The position numbers and the translations under genes were made by a program. The notes under the pieces are model-generated. The model was given only the letters and a program-made list of their open reading frames with translations. It searched no databases and was not told where the DNA came from. Positions 1 to 5,154 of a stretch of 9,605 nt of DNA are shown here, piece by piece. The DNA is from CAYMST01 sp964393115 (lineage in GTDB: Bacteria > Bacteroidota > Bacteroidia > Cytophagales > Cyclobacteriaceae): contig CAYMST010000182.1 of NCBI GenBank assembly GCA_964393115.1, positions 1 to 9,605 on the forward strand, read 5' to 3'. How positions within the stretch are numbered: position 1 is the stretch's first letter; the number at the start of each line of letters is the position of its first letter.

Positions 1-66
1 CGTGTTAGGGCATTCAGGTTCACATGCACCACAGTTGATGCATTCGTCTGTGATCATTATAGCCAT
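1..66 (-). CDS. 4Fe-4S ferredoxin, N-terminal part (runs off the window)
   Basis: Only the first 22 codons are present, reading leftwards from an ATG at 66. They contain a complete CxxCxxCxxxCP cluster-binding motif (Cys9, Cys12, Cys15, Cys19, then Pro20), the first half of a bacterial 2[4Fe-4S] ferredoxin. Family knowledge: these small soluble proteins carry low-potential electrons to oxidoreductases. An AGGAAAG sequence 4 nt before the ATG supports this start. The gene is preceded by a promoter, a SAM-I riboswitch and a short open frame, so its expression probably falls when S-adenosylmethionine is plentiful. That suggests a role in methionine, sulfur or one-carbon metabolism, but the partner enzyme lies outside the window. 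The second cluster motif and the C-terminus cannot be seen, so a larger protein with an N-terminal ferredoxin domain is not excluded. Confidence 0.85.
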   Translation of the reverse strand, partial: MAIMITDECINCGACEPECPNT

Positions 67-98
67 TTCTTTCCTAATTTTAAATTGTTAACTTCTAA

Positions 99-121
99 AA
101 CCATTCGTCTAAGAATAGGTT
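99..121 (-). promoter_or_regulatory. Small hairpin between leader ORF and ferredoxin gene
   Basis: On the minus strand AACC(T)ATTC and GAATGGTT form an 8-bp stem with one bulged T and a 6-nt loop. The left arm starts on the base after the stop codon of the 22-codon leader frame. The stem runs into a short U run (GGUUUU), too weak for a convincing intrinsic terminator. It could be an attenuator, a processing site or a coupling element between leader and ferredoxin translation. The pairing is seen in the sequence; the role is inferred. Confidence 0.35.
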
Positions 122-190
122 CTAAGAAGACTCAAATAAAATTACCTCTGACGGCTGCGTTCCTGAAATTGAAGAAAAAATGAAGGACAT
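122..190 (-). CDS. Possible 22-residue leader ORF after the SAM riboswitch
   Basis: A 22-codon frame starts with ATG at 190, only 5 nt after the 3' strand of riboswitch helix P1, and ends with TAG at 122-124, 55 nt before the ferredoxin start. The peptide is Ser/Ile/Phe-rich with a Gly-Thr-Gln-Pro stretch in the middle. It has no Met or Cys codons beyond the start, so it is not an obvious amino-acid-sensing attenuator. I do not recognise it. Its position means formation of P1 would place a stable helix inside the ribosome footprint at its start codon, so it may relay SAM-dependent control to the ferredoxin gene. A chance ORF is an equal possibility. Confidence 0.3.
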   Translation of the reverse strand: MSFIFSSISGTQPSEVILFESS

Positions 191-195
191 TGTTT

Positions 196-310
196 AATCA
201 ATTTATATTCCCCGATTTTATACGGGATCAGGAATTGGCACCTTGATCTGAGCGATCGGTTGCCAGAGGGTCATAGAGCCTGTCTCTTACCTCTTCTTTA
301 TAAATCAATT
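196..310 (-). promoter_or_regulatory. SAM-I (S-box) riboswitch aptamer
   Basis: Read on the minus strand, the elements of the SAM-I aptamer appear in order. P1 is a 12-bp helix between 299-310 and 196-207, with two wobble pairs. After J1/2 (AAGAA), P2 pairs GAGG (290-293) with CCUC (266-269) and, above it, AGAG (284-287) with CUCU (275-278). Between these lies the kink-turn-like AUGAC segment, followed by the conserved GGCAACC (258-264). P3 is GAUC/GAUC (254-257 with 245-248), followed by conserved AAGGUGCC (237-244). P4 is CCCG/CGGG (223-226 with 211-214). The P2 loop CAGG (279-282) can pair with CCUG (229-232), the pseudoknot expected in this class. Family knowledge: SAM binding stabilises P1 and switches off methionine or sulfur genes. 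I see no strong terminator downstream, so control may be translational. The identity is very likely; the output gene is inferred from position. Confidence 0.9.
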
Positions 311-331
311 TCTCGTTTAGAAATGATGGCG

Positions 332-364
332 CAAATGTAAAGGGTTAGATGTTGATTACCAAAA
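332..364 (-). promoter_or_regulatory. Bacteroidota-type promoter for the SAM riboswitch/ferredoxin transcript
   Basis: On the minus strand TTTTG (360-364) is followed after 20 nt by TACATTTG (332-339), a full match to the Bacteroidota -7 consensus TAnnTTTG with the usual spacing. Transcription would begin near 325, about 15 nt before helix P1. It lies just after the stop of the membrane-protein gene, so the ferredoxin has its own promoter. Confidence 0.65.
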
Positions 365-384
365 CATGTGTTTATTTATTATTT

Positions 385-1554
385 CTAAAATGTGTATTCT
401 TTTTCTATTGATGGCTGGATATCTTTATTTTCCGGTACAACGAAGTTAAACTGTTCCAAATTTCCTCTAAGATGTTCGAGAAGATGAATGGACTGATCAA
501 ATTTTAGGTTTTTATAATTCACCTCTAGTTCGACAGTGTTTATCTGAGTCACAACATGAATTCTCTCTAAGGAAGCTTGGAAGTCTTTTTCTTCAAATGC
601 ATCAAGGTAGTCTAATGTGGTTCTTATCCCTGCTTTTCTGAGTGCCAGATAGTCTTCCTGGAATTCGGTGATAAGCTTAGCTTGTGCTGCCCAGTCAATA
701 AGCGTACGAATAGGGAAGGGGGTTTTTACGATGAGCATGATAAAGTTGAAATGTGCTAAATTTTGTACGTTATCAATGCCAAGTTCTTGTAGTCGAATTT
801 TATGCAGGTCACTCATGCCTTCAATAAAATCTAACGATTGAAACTTTGCTGACGAGTTAGATAAATTGGCTTGAGTAAACTTAATTTTAGTCNNNNNNNN
901 NNNNNNNNNNNNNNNAGTCAGAAGAAGTTTGAGTCCATCGTCGGGAAACATGCCGACAGCAAATGCTAGTGCTAATACGCCATTTCCCTGAAACAGTAAT
1001 TTGTCTTTAATAATAAATGATAATAATAAGGCTACTAGAGCAGAGGTAATCATCCGAAGTCCAACAGTGAAAAAATTGTTAGGAGTGAGGTCTGCGGTTA
1101 TAAATCTGCGATGCGTGTATTGCGCTCCTTTGATAAGGCTACCTGCTATGGCAAAGGCTACTATGGCCACACTTCTTCGCTCTTGATGGAATTCAGTGAC
1201 GTCGTCACTTCGCCAAAACTGGCTTCCTGAGAACAAAACACTTTGAAAATTGTGTTCCGTCATCTCATAAACCGTCCAGGCAAGCAAAAGAAGGACCATG
1301 CCACACAAGGTAAATGAGCTAACAAAAACTACGGGTACAATGTAGTCCCTTGGCCTGAATTCTGCATTGATACGACCTTTTATAACCTGAATAGTCTGTT
1401 GATTCAGTAAGCTATTGGTTCCAAGCAAAATCTCCAGTTCATCCCTTTTTTTATTCAGCTTGAACTTGAAAAATGAAATGGTTAGCAGGGGAAAGTAAGC
1501 GCTCAGTAATAGGGTGCCAATCATTTCCAATATTCTGCCTGTGGTAATTTCCAT
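385..1554 (-). CDS. Uncharacterised multi-pass membrane protein with C-terminal helix-hairpin-helix-like repeats
   Basis: A 389-codon frame starts at ATG 1554 and contains the 23-base assembly gap (about residues 214-221 unknown). The N-terminal half has about four or five hydrophobic segments (roughly 12-30, 71-92, 127-143, 165-183 and perhaps 189-203). The last ends in a GMFPDDGLKLL motif just before the gap. The C-terminal half is soluble. It contains two HhH-like units, one around 250-295 (LQELGIDNVQNLA, then TPFPIRTLIDWAAQAKL) and a second around 302-325 (LRKAGIRTTLDYLDAF). I recall this layout from unannotated bacterial membrane proteins whose soluble tail resembles DUF4332-type tandem HhH domains; I know no function. 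It is probably an inner-membrane protein with a cytoplasmic tail binding nucleic acid or protein. It is a single gene with its own probable promoter, and the same frame continues across the gap. Confidence 0.8.
   Translation of the reverse strand: MEITTGRILEMIGTLLLSAYFPLLTISFFKFKLNKKRDELEILLGTNSLLNQQTIQVIKGRINAEFRPRDYIVPVVFVSSFTLCGMVLLLLAWTVYEMTEHNFQSVLFSGSQFWRSDDVTEFHQERRSVAIVAFAIAGSLIKGAQYTHRRFITADLTPNNFFTVGLRMITSALVALLLSFIIKDKLLFQGNGVLALAFAVGMFPDDGLKLLLTXXXXXXXXTKIKFTQANLSNSSAKFQSLDFIEGMSDLHKIRLQELGIDNVQNLAHFNFIMLIVKTPFPIRTLIDWAAQAKLITEFQEDYLALRKAGIRTTLDYLDAFEEKDFQASLERIHVVTQINTVELEVNYKNLKFDQSIHLLEHLRGNLEQFNFVVPENKDIQPSIEKEYTF
893..915. other. Assembly gap (23 N)
   Basis: Twenty-three unknown bases lie inside the membrane-protein gene. 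The bases flanking the gap are AGTC on both sides, which could mean an unresolved short overlap or tandem repeat. The reading frame is open on both sides and in phase if the gap size is right. The missing residues fall exactly between the membrane half and the soluble half of the protein. Confidence 0.99.
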
Positions 1555-1629
1555 CGTTTAATTTAGTGATTTGGACGAGTTGTATTCAGATTATCAACAG
1601 GTTAAGAAAGTGAAAATTCTCCGTTTGAC

Positions 1630-1662
1630 CAAAAATAGTTATCTTGCTCATCACAGTTGAAA
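1630..1662 (-). promoter_or_regulatory. Probable promoter of the membrane-protein gene
   Basis: On the minus strand TATTTTTG (1630-1637) matches the TAnnTTTG -7 element exactly. TTTC (1659-1662), one base off the TTTG -33 element, lies 21 nt upstream. This gives a leader of about 70 nt before the ATG at 1554. The site overlaps the upstream region of the divergent HAD gene. Confidence 0.4.
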
Positions 1663-1710
1663 TACCAGCTTCAACTTATTTACCTTATTCATTTAATTAA
1701 CTCTCGTTCT

Positions 1711-2403
1711 ATGATTGATAACTCTACGAAGGTGATCAGCCTGGACTTTTGGAGAACTATTGCTAAGCCAAACCCAAGGTTTAACGATGAACGTATCAAA
1801 CTTTTATCCAAATATTTCGAAGTAGACAAACCAACAGTAAAATCGATTTTTTTTAAAGTTGAAAAAATTGCTGAGAAACAAATTGATGCTAATGGTCAGC
1901 AATTTGGTTTTGAAGATAGAATCATCCTAATGGCTAGTTTTTTAGGAGTAGACTTATATGACTTTAAGGAGGATTTGTATTCTGAGCTTGAAAGTCTTTT
2001 TCTAAATTTTTCCCCTACACTCATGGAGTCCGAATTAGGAAGTGCAATGGCTGAGCATCATCAGAATGGCTTGAAATTTGGCTTAATCAGTAACACGGGC
2101 TTTATCAAAGGGGAGACATTAACAAATTGGCTTAAATCAGTCCATTTACTGTCATATTTTGATTTTCTTGTATATTCTGATGAACATGGAGTAGGAAAGC
2201 CTAATTCTCGATTATTTGATGTATTTTGGAAGGAGACTAAGGTACAAAAAGAAAATATTCTGCATATCGGAGATAATCCAATATGTGATTATGACGGCGC
2301 GACATCATTTGGATTTAATGCTCTACTATTCAGAGACAATAGGAGGGAGAAACAAGTGAATTCGATTTGTGAGGCGCTGCAGTCTTTCAACTTAGTAGGT
2401 TAA
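1711..2403 (+). CDS. HAD-superfamily hydrolase-like protein (atypical motif I)
   Basis: I place the start at ATG 1711 (230 residues); an in-frame TTG at 1657 would add 18 residues lacking HAD character. The four HAD motifs are in order. Motif I is ISLDFWRT, with nucleophile Asp12; motif II is LISNTG, with Ser127; motif III is Lys163 in GVGKP; motif IV is HIGDNPICDYDGA, with Asp188 and Asp193. Residues 20-110 form a helical C1 cap. The acid/base Asp normally two residues after the nucleophile is Trp14. Classical phosphatases of the family need that residue, whereas haloacid dehalogenases and some others lack it, so the reaction is uncertain. The next gene encodes a phosphoribosyltransferase-like protein on the same strand 150 bp downstream. 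HAD/PRTase pairs are known from Ter-associated biosynthetic modules, so a nucleotide-like phosphorylated substrate is a reasonable guess. Confidence 0.85.
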   Translation: MIDNSTKVISLDFWRTIAKPNPRFNDERIKLLSKYFEVDKPTVKSIFFKVEKIAEKQIDANGQQFGFEDRIILMASFLGVDLYDFKEDLYSELESLFLNFSPTLMESELGSAMAEHHQNGLKFGLISNTGFIKGETLTNWLKSVHLLSYFDFLVYSDEHGVGKPNSRLFDVFWKETKVQKENILHIGDNPICDYDGATSFGFNALLFRDNRREKQVNSICEALQSFNLVG

Positions 2404-2492
2404 GCTTCTGGTAGTTCTGATGTAAAGGGACTGGATTTTAGTGGGGTAACGCGGTAAGCTTTATTCAAGTCATTTTAATAGAAATAATCACA

Positions 2493-2516
2493 ACAGCATA
2501 CCTTTATGGTTGCTGT
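2493..2516 (+). promoter_or_regulatory. Stem-loop ahead of the phosphoribosyltransferase gene
   Basis: ACAGCA and TGCTGT pair, continued by ACC/GGT across one bulged T, around a 5-nt loop. The hairpin lies 37 nt before the PRTase start and is not followed by a U tract, so it is not a clear terminator for the HAD gene. It could be a leader hairpin, a processing site or an operator. I found no good TAnnTTTG promoter in the 150-bp gap, which mildly favours co-transcription of the two genes. Confidence 0.3.
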
Positions 2517-2553
2517 AGATGCTTATTTGTGCAATCCAGAATCATTTTAAAAT

Positions 2554-3387
2554 ATGAAAGCGGAGCGTTACTCAGTATTCCAGTTGGAAGAGCAAACTTT
2601 ACAGTATTCCAGTTTTCCGGCAGATCTTTATAGCAGATACAAGTATGGTTGTGTTGCCAGTACCGAGTTTATGGCTGGTTTGATGACACAGCTGATTACG
2701 ACAAATTGTGCTGATTGGATTGGACATGATATTGTCGTGATTCCGTCAGCTTATAAGCATGTTCCAGCTGCTGCTGTTGCGCTCTCTAAGATTGTCAATA
2801 CGCAACTCAATTTTAATGTTTACCAAACGACATGGGCTGCGGTGAAGAGGCGAAGGGTCTTTGATGGCGACTATGGGCGCCTGGGCTACGGAGATAGGAT
2901 AGAGTTGATGATTAATAATGATTTGTATCTTGATAAGTCATCTTTTGAAAATAAAAAGGTAATCGCCATAGACGATATTCGAGTTACTGGGGCCCACGAA
3001 CAAAGACTGCATACAACTTTGGAACGTTCTGGAGTAGCTCATGTGAGATATTTTTATATCGCACAGGTTATCAATCCAAAAAGAACAGATATTGAGCATC
3101 GTTTGAATCACGCACTGGTGCAACGAATCGAGGAGCTCGAAGATATTATTTCGAGTGGAAGATTTGGGCTAAATGCAAGGGTTTGTAAATTTCTCATGTC
3201 CTATCCTGATCAAGCAGCTCTTTCGGCATTCTTAAAGAAAAGAACCTTTACATTTTTAAGTGATTTGCAACATGCGGTAACCGCAGATGGCTATGATCAA
3301 ATGAGATTGTACGCTGCTAATGCACTTCTGCTTAAATCGCTGCTGCTACAAGCTAGCGAAAGCCTACAGCGAGTGGGCATGCGTTAA
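2554..3387 (+). CDS. Phosphoribosyltransferase-fold protein (Ter-associated type)
   Basis: A 277-residue soluble protein. The PRPP-binding loop of type I phosphoribosyltransferases is clear at residues 136-149 (VIAIDDIRVTGAHE, with the acidic pair Asp140/Asp141 and the Thr-Gly that bind ribose-5-phosphate and pyrophosphate). An SRYKYG motif lies at 27-32 and SAYKHVPAA at 65-73, followed by a basic KRRR at 98-101. HRLNHALV follows the PRPP loop at 182-189. The C-terminal 80 residues are helical. These extra motifs are not those of purine, pyrimidine or ComF-type enzymes. They recall the PRTase of Ter-linked modules, thought to help make a nucleoside-like metabolite; that assignment is from memory and the substrate is unknown. 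ATG 2554 follows an AT-rich stretch. The gene ends convergently with the SpoIIE-type gene, sharing 4 bp. Confidence 0.8.
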   Translation: MKAERYSVFQLEEQTLQYSSFPADLYSRYKYGCVASTEFMAGLMTQLITTNCADWIGHDIVVIPSAYKHVPAAAVALSKIVNTQLNFNVYQTTWAAVKRRRVFDGDYGRLGYGDRIELMINNDLYLDKSSFENKKVIAIDDIRVTGAHEQRLHTTLERSGVAHVRYFYIAQVINPKRTDIEHRLNHALVQRIEELEDIISSGRFGLNARVCKFLMSYPDQAALSAFLKKRTFTFLSDLQHAVTADGYDQMRLYAANALLLKSLLLQASESLQRVGMR

Positions 3388-4190
3388 ACTGATATTCCAA
3401 CCATTAATAAATCATCAGTGGGGAGATTTACTCCCGCCCATTTCATGAGTTGCTTTTGGAGTGTTATCTTCTGGTGCTCCATTGATAAAGTATTAACCCC
3501 TTCAAGCATGGTTTTAAGGTTTTTCATTTTAAGACGCTTATTGTCTGGCCCACCTATGAGATCGGTTACGCCATCACTGAATAGATAAAAATCATAGCTC
3601 TCATTATCCATTAATTCAATGTGCTTGGTGGTATAATAATGTGGAAATTCGAACAATTCTCCAAGTTGCATCTTATCGGATTTGATTTTGACCGCCTTGC
3701 CATTTGATACTTGTATCAAATCCATTTTTGCACCAGCGAATACCAACGTTCTCTCTTTGCTATTGTATTTTAAGATACCCATATCTGCCCCACTTCCAAT
3801 CAGTTTGTTTTCCTTATGCCTAAACTTAGTTTCCAAATCAGCGTGGATGCTTGATAGTGCTTCTGCCGGATTCGAAATACCTTTTTCTACAAACGCATTT
3901 TTGATCGCATTTATATAGACCCTGGTCATCATACTTGCCAGACGTCCATGTCCCATACAGTCAAATACTACTATGAAAACTGTGCCTGCATGGTCATATA
4001 CCCAATACCCATCACCTCCAACACTACTCAAGGGTTGGTTGATCACAAACGCGTCATTCACTAAGCCTTTAATAGACTTTTCGGAAGGGAAGGCTCCAAA
4101 ATAGTTTGTCAAAGACTGGTCGATGATTTTGGTAGTGTCACGAACCTGTTTTCTATAATTGCCAGTATGTGGTATGAGTGAAGGAATCAT
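3384..4190 (-). CDS. SpoIIE-type PP2C serine/threonine phosphatase
   Basis: A 268-residue cytoplasmic protein that is essentially one PP2C/SpoIIE catalytic domain with about 45 leading residues and no sensor or membrane region. Metal-binding motifs are visible: GGDG at 58-61 (Asp60), FDCMGHG at 76-82 (Asp77), SGADMG at 133-138 (Asp136), LFSDGV at 203-208 (Asp206) and PTDD at 257-260. All expected acidic residues are kept, so it should be active. Family knowledge: such phosphatases usually dephosphorylate STAS anti-anti-sigma proteins, but no STAS or RsbW-like gene is in the window. It is the last of four signalling genes, 122 bp after the CheX-like gene, and is probably the output or a parallel control point of that system. 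Its stop codon overlaps that of the convergent PRTase gene. Confidence 0.9.
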   Translation of the reverse strand: MIPSLIPHTGNYRKQVRDTTKIIDQSLTNYFGAFPSEKSIKGLVNDAFVINQPLSSVGGDGYWVYDHAGTVFIVVFDCMGHGRLASMMTRVYINAIKNAFVEKGISNPAEALSSIHADLETKFRHKENKLIGSGADMGILKYNSKERTLVFAGAKMDLIQVSNGKAVKIKSDKMQLGELFEFPHYYTTKHIELMDNESYDFYLFSDGVTDLIGGPDNKRLKMKNLKTMLEGVNTLSMEHQKITLQKQLMKWAGVNLPTDDLLMVGISV

Positions 4191-4221
4191 ATTCGTATTA
4201 GAATTTAAGGATCTCTAGAAT

Positions 4222-4245
4222 GAATCTAACTCAGGTGCTAGATTC
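4222..4245 (-). promoter_or_regulatory. Intercistronic hairpin between CheX-like and SpoIIE-type genes
   Basis: On the minus strand GAATCTAGC and GTTAGATTC form a 9-bp stem (one G-U pair) around the loop ACCTGA. On the plus strand the inner end is mismatched, so the structure favours the transcript of this operon. There is no following U tract. It lies 32 nt before the SpoIIE start and may set relative expression of the last gene by partial termination, processing or translational control. Confidence 0.45.
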
Positions 4246-4312
4246 GGTTTTATTTCCAAATACTATATCATTTGGATTGAGCATTATGTGTGTTTGCGTA
4301 TTTTCAAACCTA

Positions 4313-4786
4313 TTACGCTAAGCCTACCACGACATTCGCTTGGTGACTATTCCAATCTATGGGAATGACATATACAGATACCCCTGCTGGAAACTTAAGT
4401 TTTTCTGGTCTGCCCTCGAAAACTATTGGCACAGAGATCATAAAGTCACTCCCGTAGGTTTCTCTCAAATTGCCAACGACTACATTAGAAAGCTCACCAG
4501 CCATATCTAGAACATCCTCATTTGTGGGGTCGTCAATGCCAATAAATTCATTGATCAGCTCAGTATATAGCCCTTTATTACCGGATATATACACAAAACC
4601 CTTTCGGCTTCCTGAAATGCCTATCATGCCGGTGAAGTCTTTTAAGGGTACTGCGTCCTGTTCTTTCAAATAGGGGACTCCAGTTTCTGATGGGTTCTTT
4701 GTTAAGTGTGTAAAGTAATTATTGACCGTATCTATAAATACGGAGCAAGTTTGTTCGAATTCTTCTTTGTGCGTTTTAGTATCCAC
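4313..4786 (-). CDS. CheX-like CheY~P phosphatase
   Basis: A 157-residue soluble protein with the CheC/CheX/FliY phosphatase signature: Asp94-x3-Glu98-x2-Asn101 in DMAGELSN, with a following Pro120 in SVPIVFEG. In CheX, Glu and Asn of this motif enter the active site of phosphorylated CheY and speed its hydrolysis. One copy of the motif and the overall length fit CheX, which acts as a dimer, better than CheC, which has two. The domain core begins near residue 45 (PLKDFTGMIGISG). Translation starts at GTG 4786, 2 nt after the stop of the CheY-like gene, so the two are surely co-transcribed and probably translationally coupled. It should reset the neighbouring response regulator. No motor or flagellar gene is nearby. 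Confidence 0.85.
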   Translation of the reverse strand: MDTKTHKEEFEQTCSVFIDTVNNYFTHLTKNPSETGVPYLKEQDAVPLKDFTGMIGISGSRKGFVYISGNKGLYTELINEFIGIDDPTNEDVLDMAGELSNVVVGNLRETYGSDFMISVPIVFEGRPEKLKFPAGVSVYVIPIDWNSHQANVVVGLA

Positions 4787-4788
4787 GT

Positions 4789-5154
4789 TTAGTTTCTTTT
4801 AAGTAGTCTATCAAATCCTTTTTTCAGATCTTCTGCATTTACAGGTTTGTATAAATACCCTCTAGCTCCTTTGTCTAAAGCGCGCAGTCCCGTCAGCTTA
4901 TCAGATAGTGCAGTTATTATCATTACTTTAGTTTTGGGCGCTACTTGCATGATTTCTTCTAAACAAGTAATGCCATCCATTTCAGGCATGGTAATATCTA
5001 ATGTAACGGCATCGGGTTTTTGATGCTTTACAATTTCTATGGCTTCCTTTCCATTTCCGGCAGTACCGACAATCTCTACATCATAATCTACGAGATGCTT
5101 TTCAATATTTCTCCTCATAATGGAGGAATCATCTACAATGAGTAACTTAATCAT
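4789..5154 (-). CDS. CheY-like single-domain response regulator
   Basis: A 121-residue receiver domain and nothing else. All key residues are present: the acidic pair Asp8/Asp9 that binds Mg2+, phospho-acceptor Asp53 (TLDITMPEMDG), Thr81 and Lys103 (YKPV). It has no DNA-binding or enzymatic output domain, so it works through protein contact. The start codon lies inside the end of the kinase gene (ATGA, 4-bp overlap), a strong sign that the membrane kinase phosphorylates it. The CheX-like phosphatase follows 2 nt downstream. The TTALSD-type switch region (ITALSDK) and LDITMPEMDG resemble chemotaxis CheY proteins, but with no chemotaxis genes around it the target is more likely the SpoIIE-type phosphatase or a protein elsewhere in the cell. 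Confidence 0.93.
   Translation of the reverse strand: MIKLLIVDDSSIMRRNIEKHLVDYDVEIVGTAGNGKEAIEIVKHQKPDAVTLDITMPEMDGITCLEEIMQVAPKTKVMIITALSDKLTGLRALDKGARGYLYKPVNAEDLKKGFDRLLKRN

Noticed and set aside
126..197. Plus-strand open stretch ending in TAA that reads like a protein C-terminus (CVPEIEEKMKDIV)
   Set aside because: It is only 23 codons, has no start, follows an in-frame stop, and lies antisense to the riboswitch-ferredoxin leader. A remnant of a gene cannot be excluded, but nothing supports it.
211..226. CCCG/CGGG hairpin read at first as a terminator or anti-P1 stem
   Set aside because: It fits as helix P4 of the SAM-I aptamer, since a better 12-bp P1 forms with the bases that follow it; no U tract is present.
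2401..2460. Two AAGCTT palindromes flanking the start of the HAD-PRTase gap, as a possible long stem
   Set aside because: The arms are only 6 bp and about 45 nt apart, and the enclosed sequence shows no further pairing or RNA-gene signature.
2938..3123. Minus-strand 61-codon frame inside the PRTase gene
   Set aside because: It overlaps the conserved PRPP-binding loop on the other strand and has no recognisable features.
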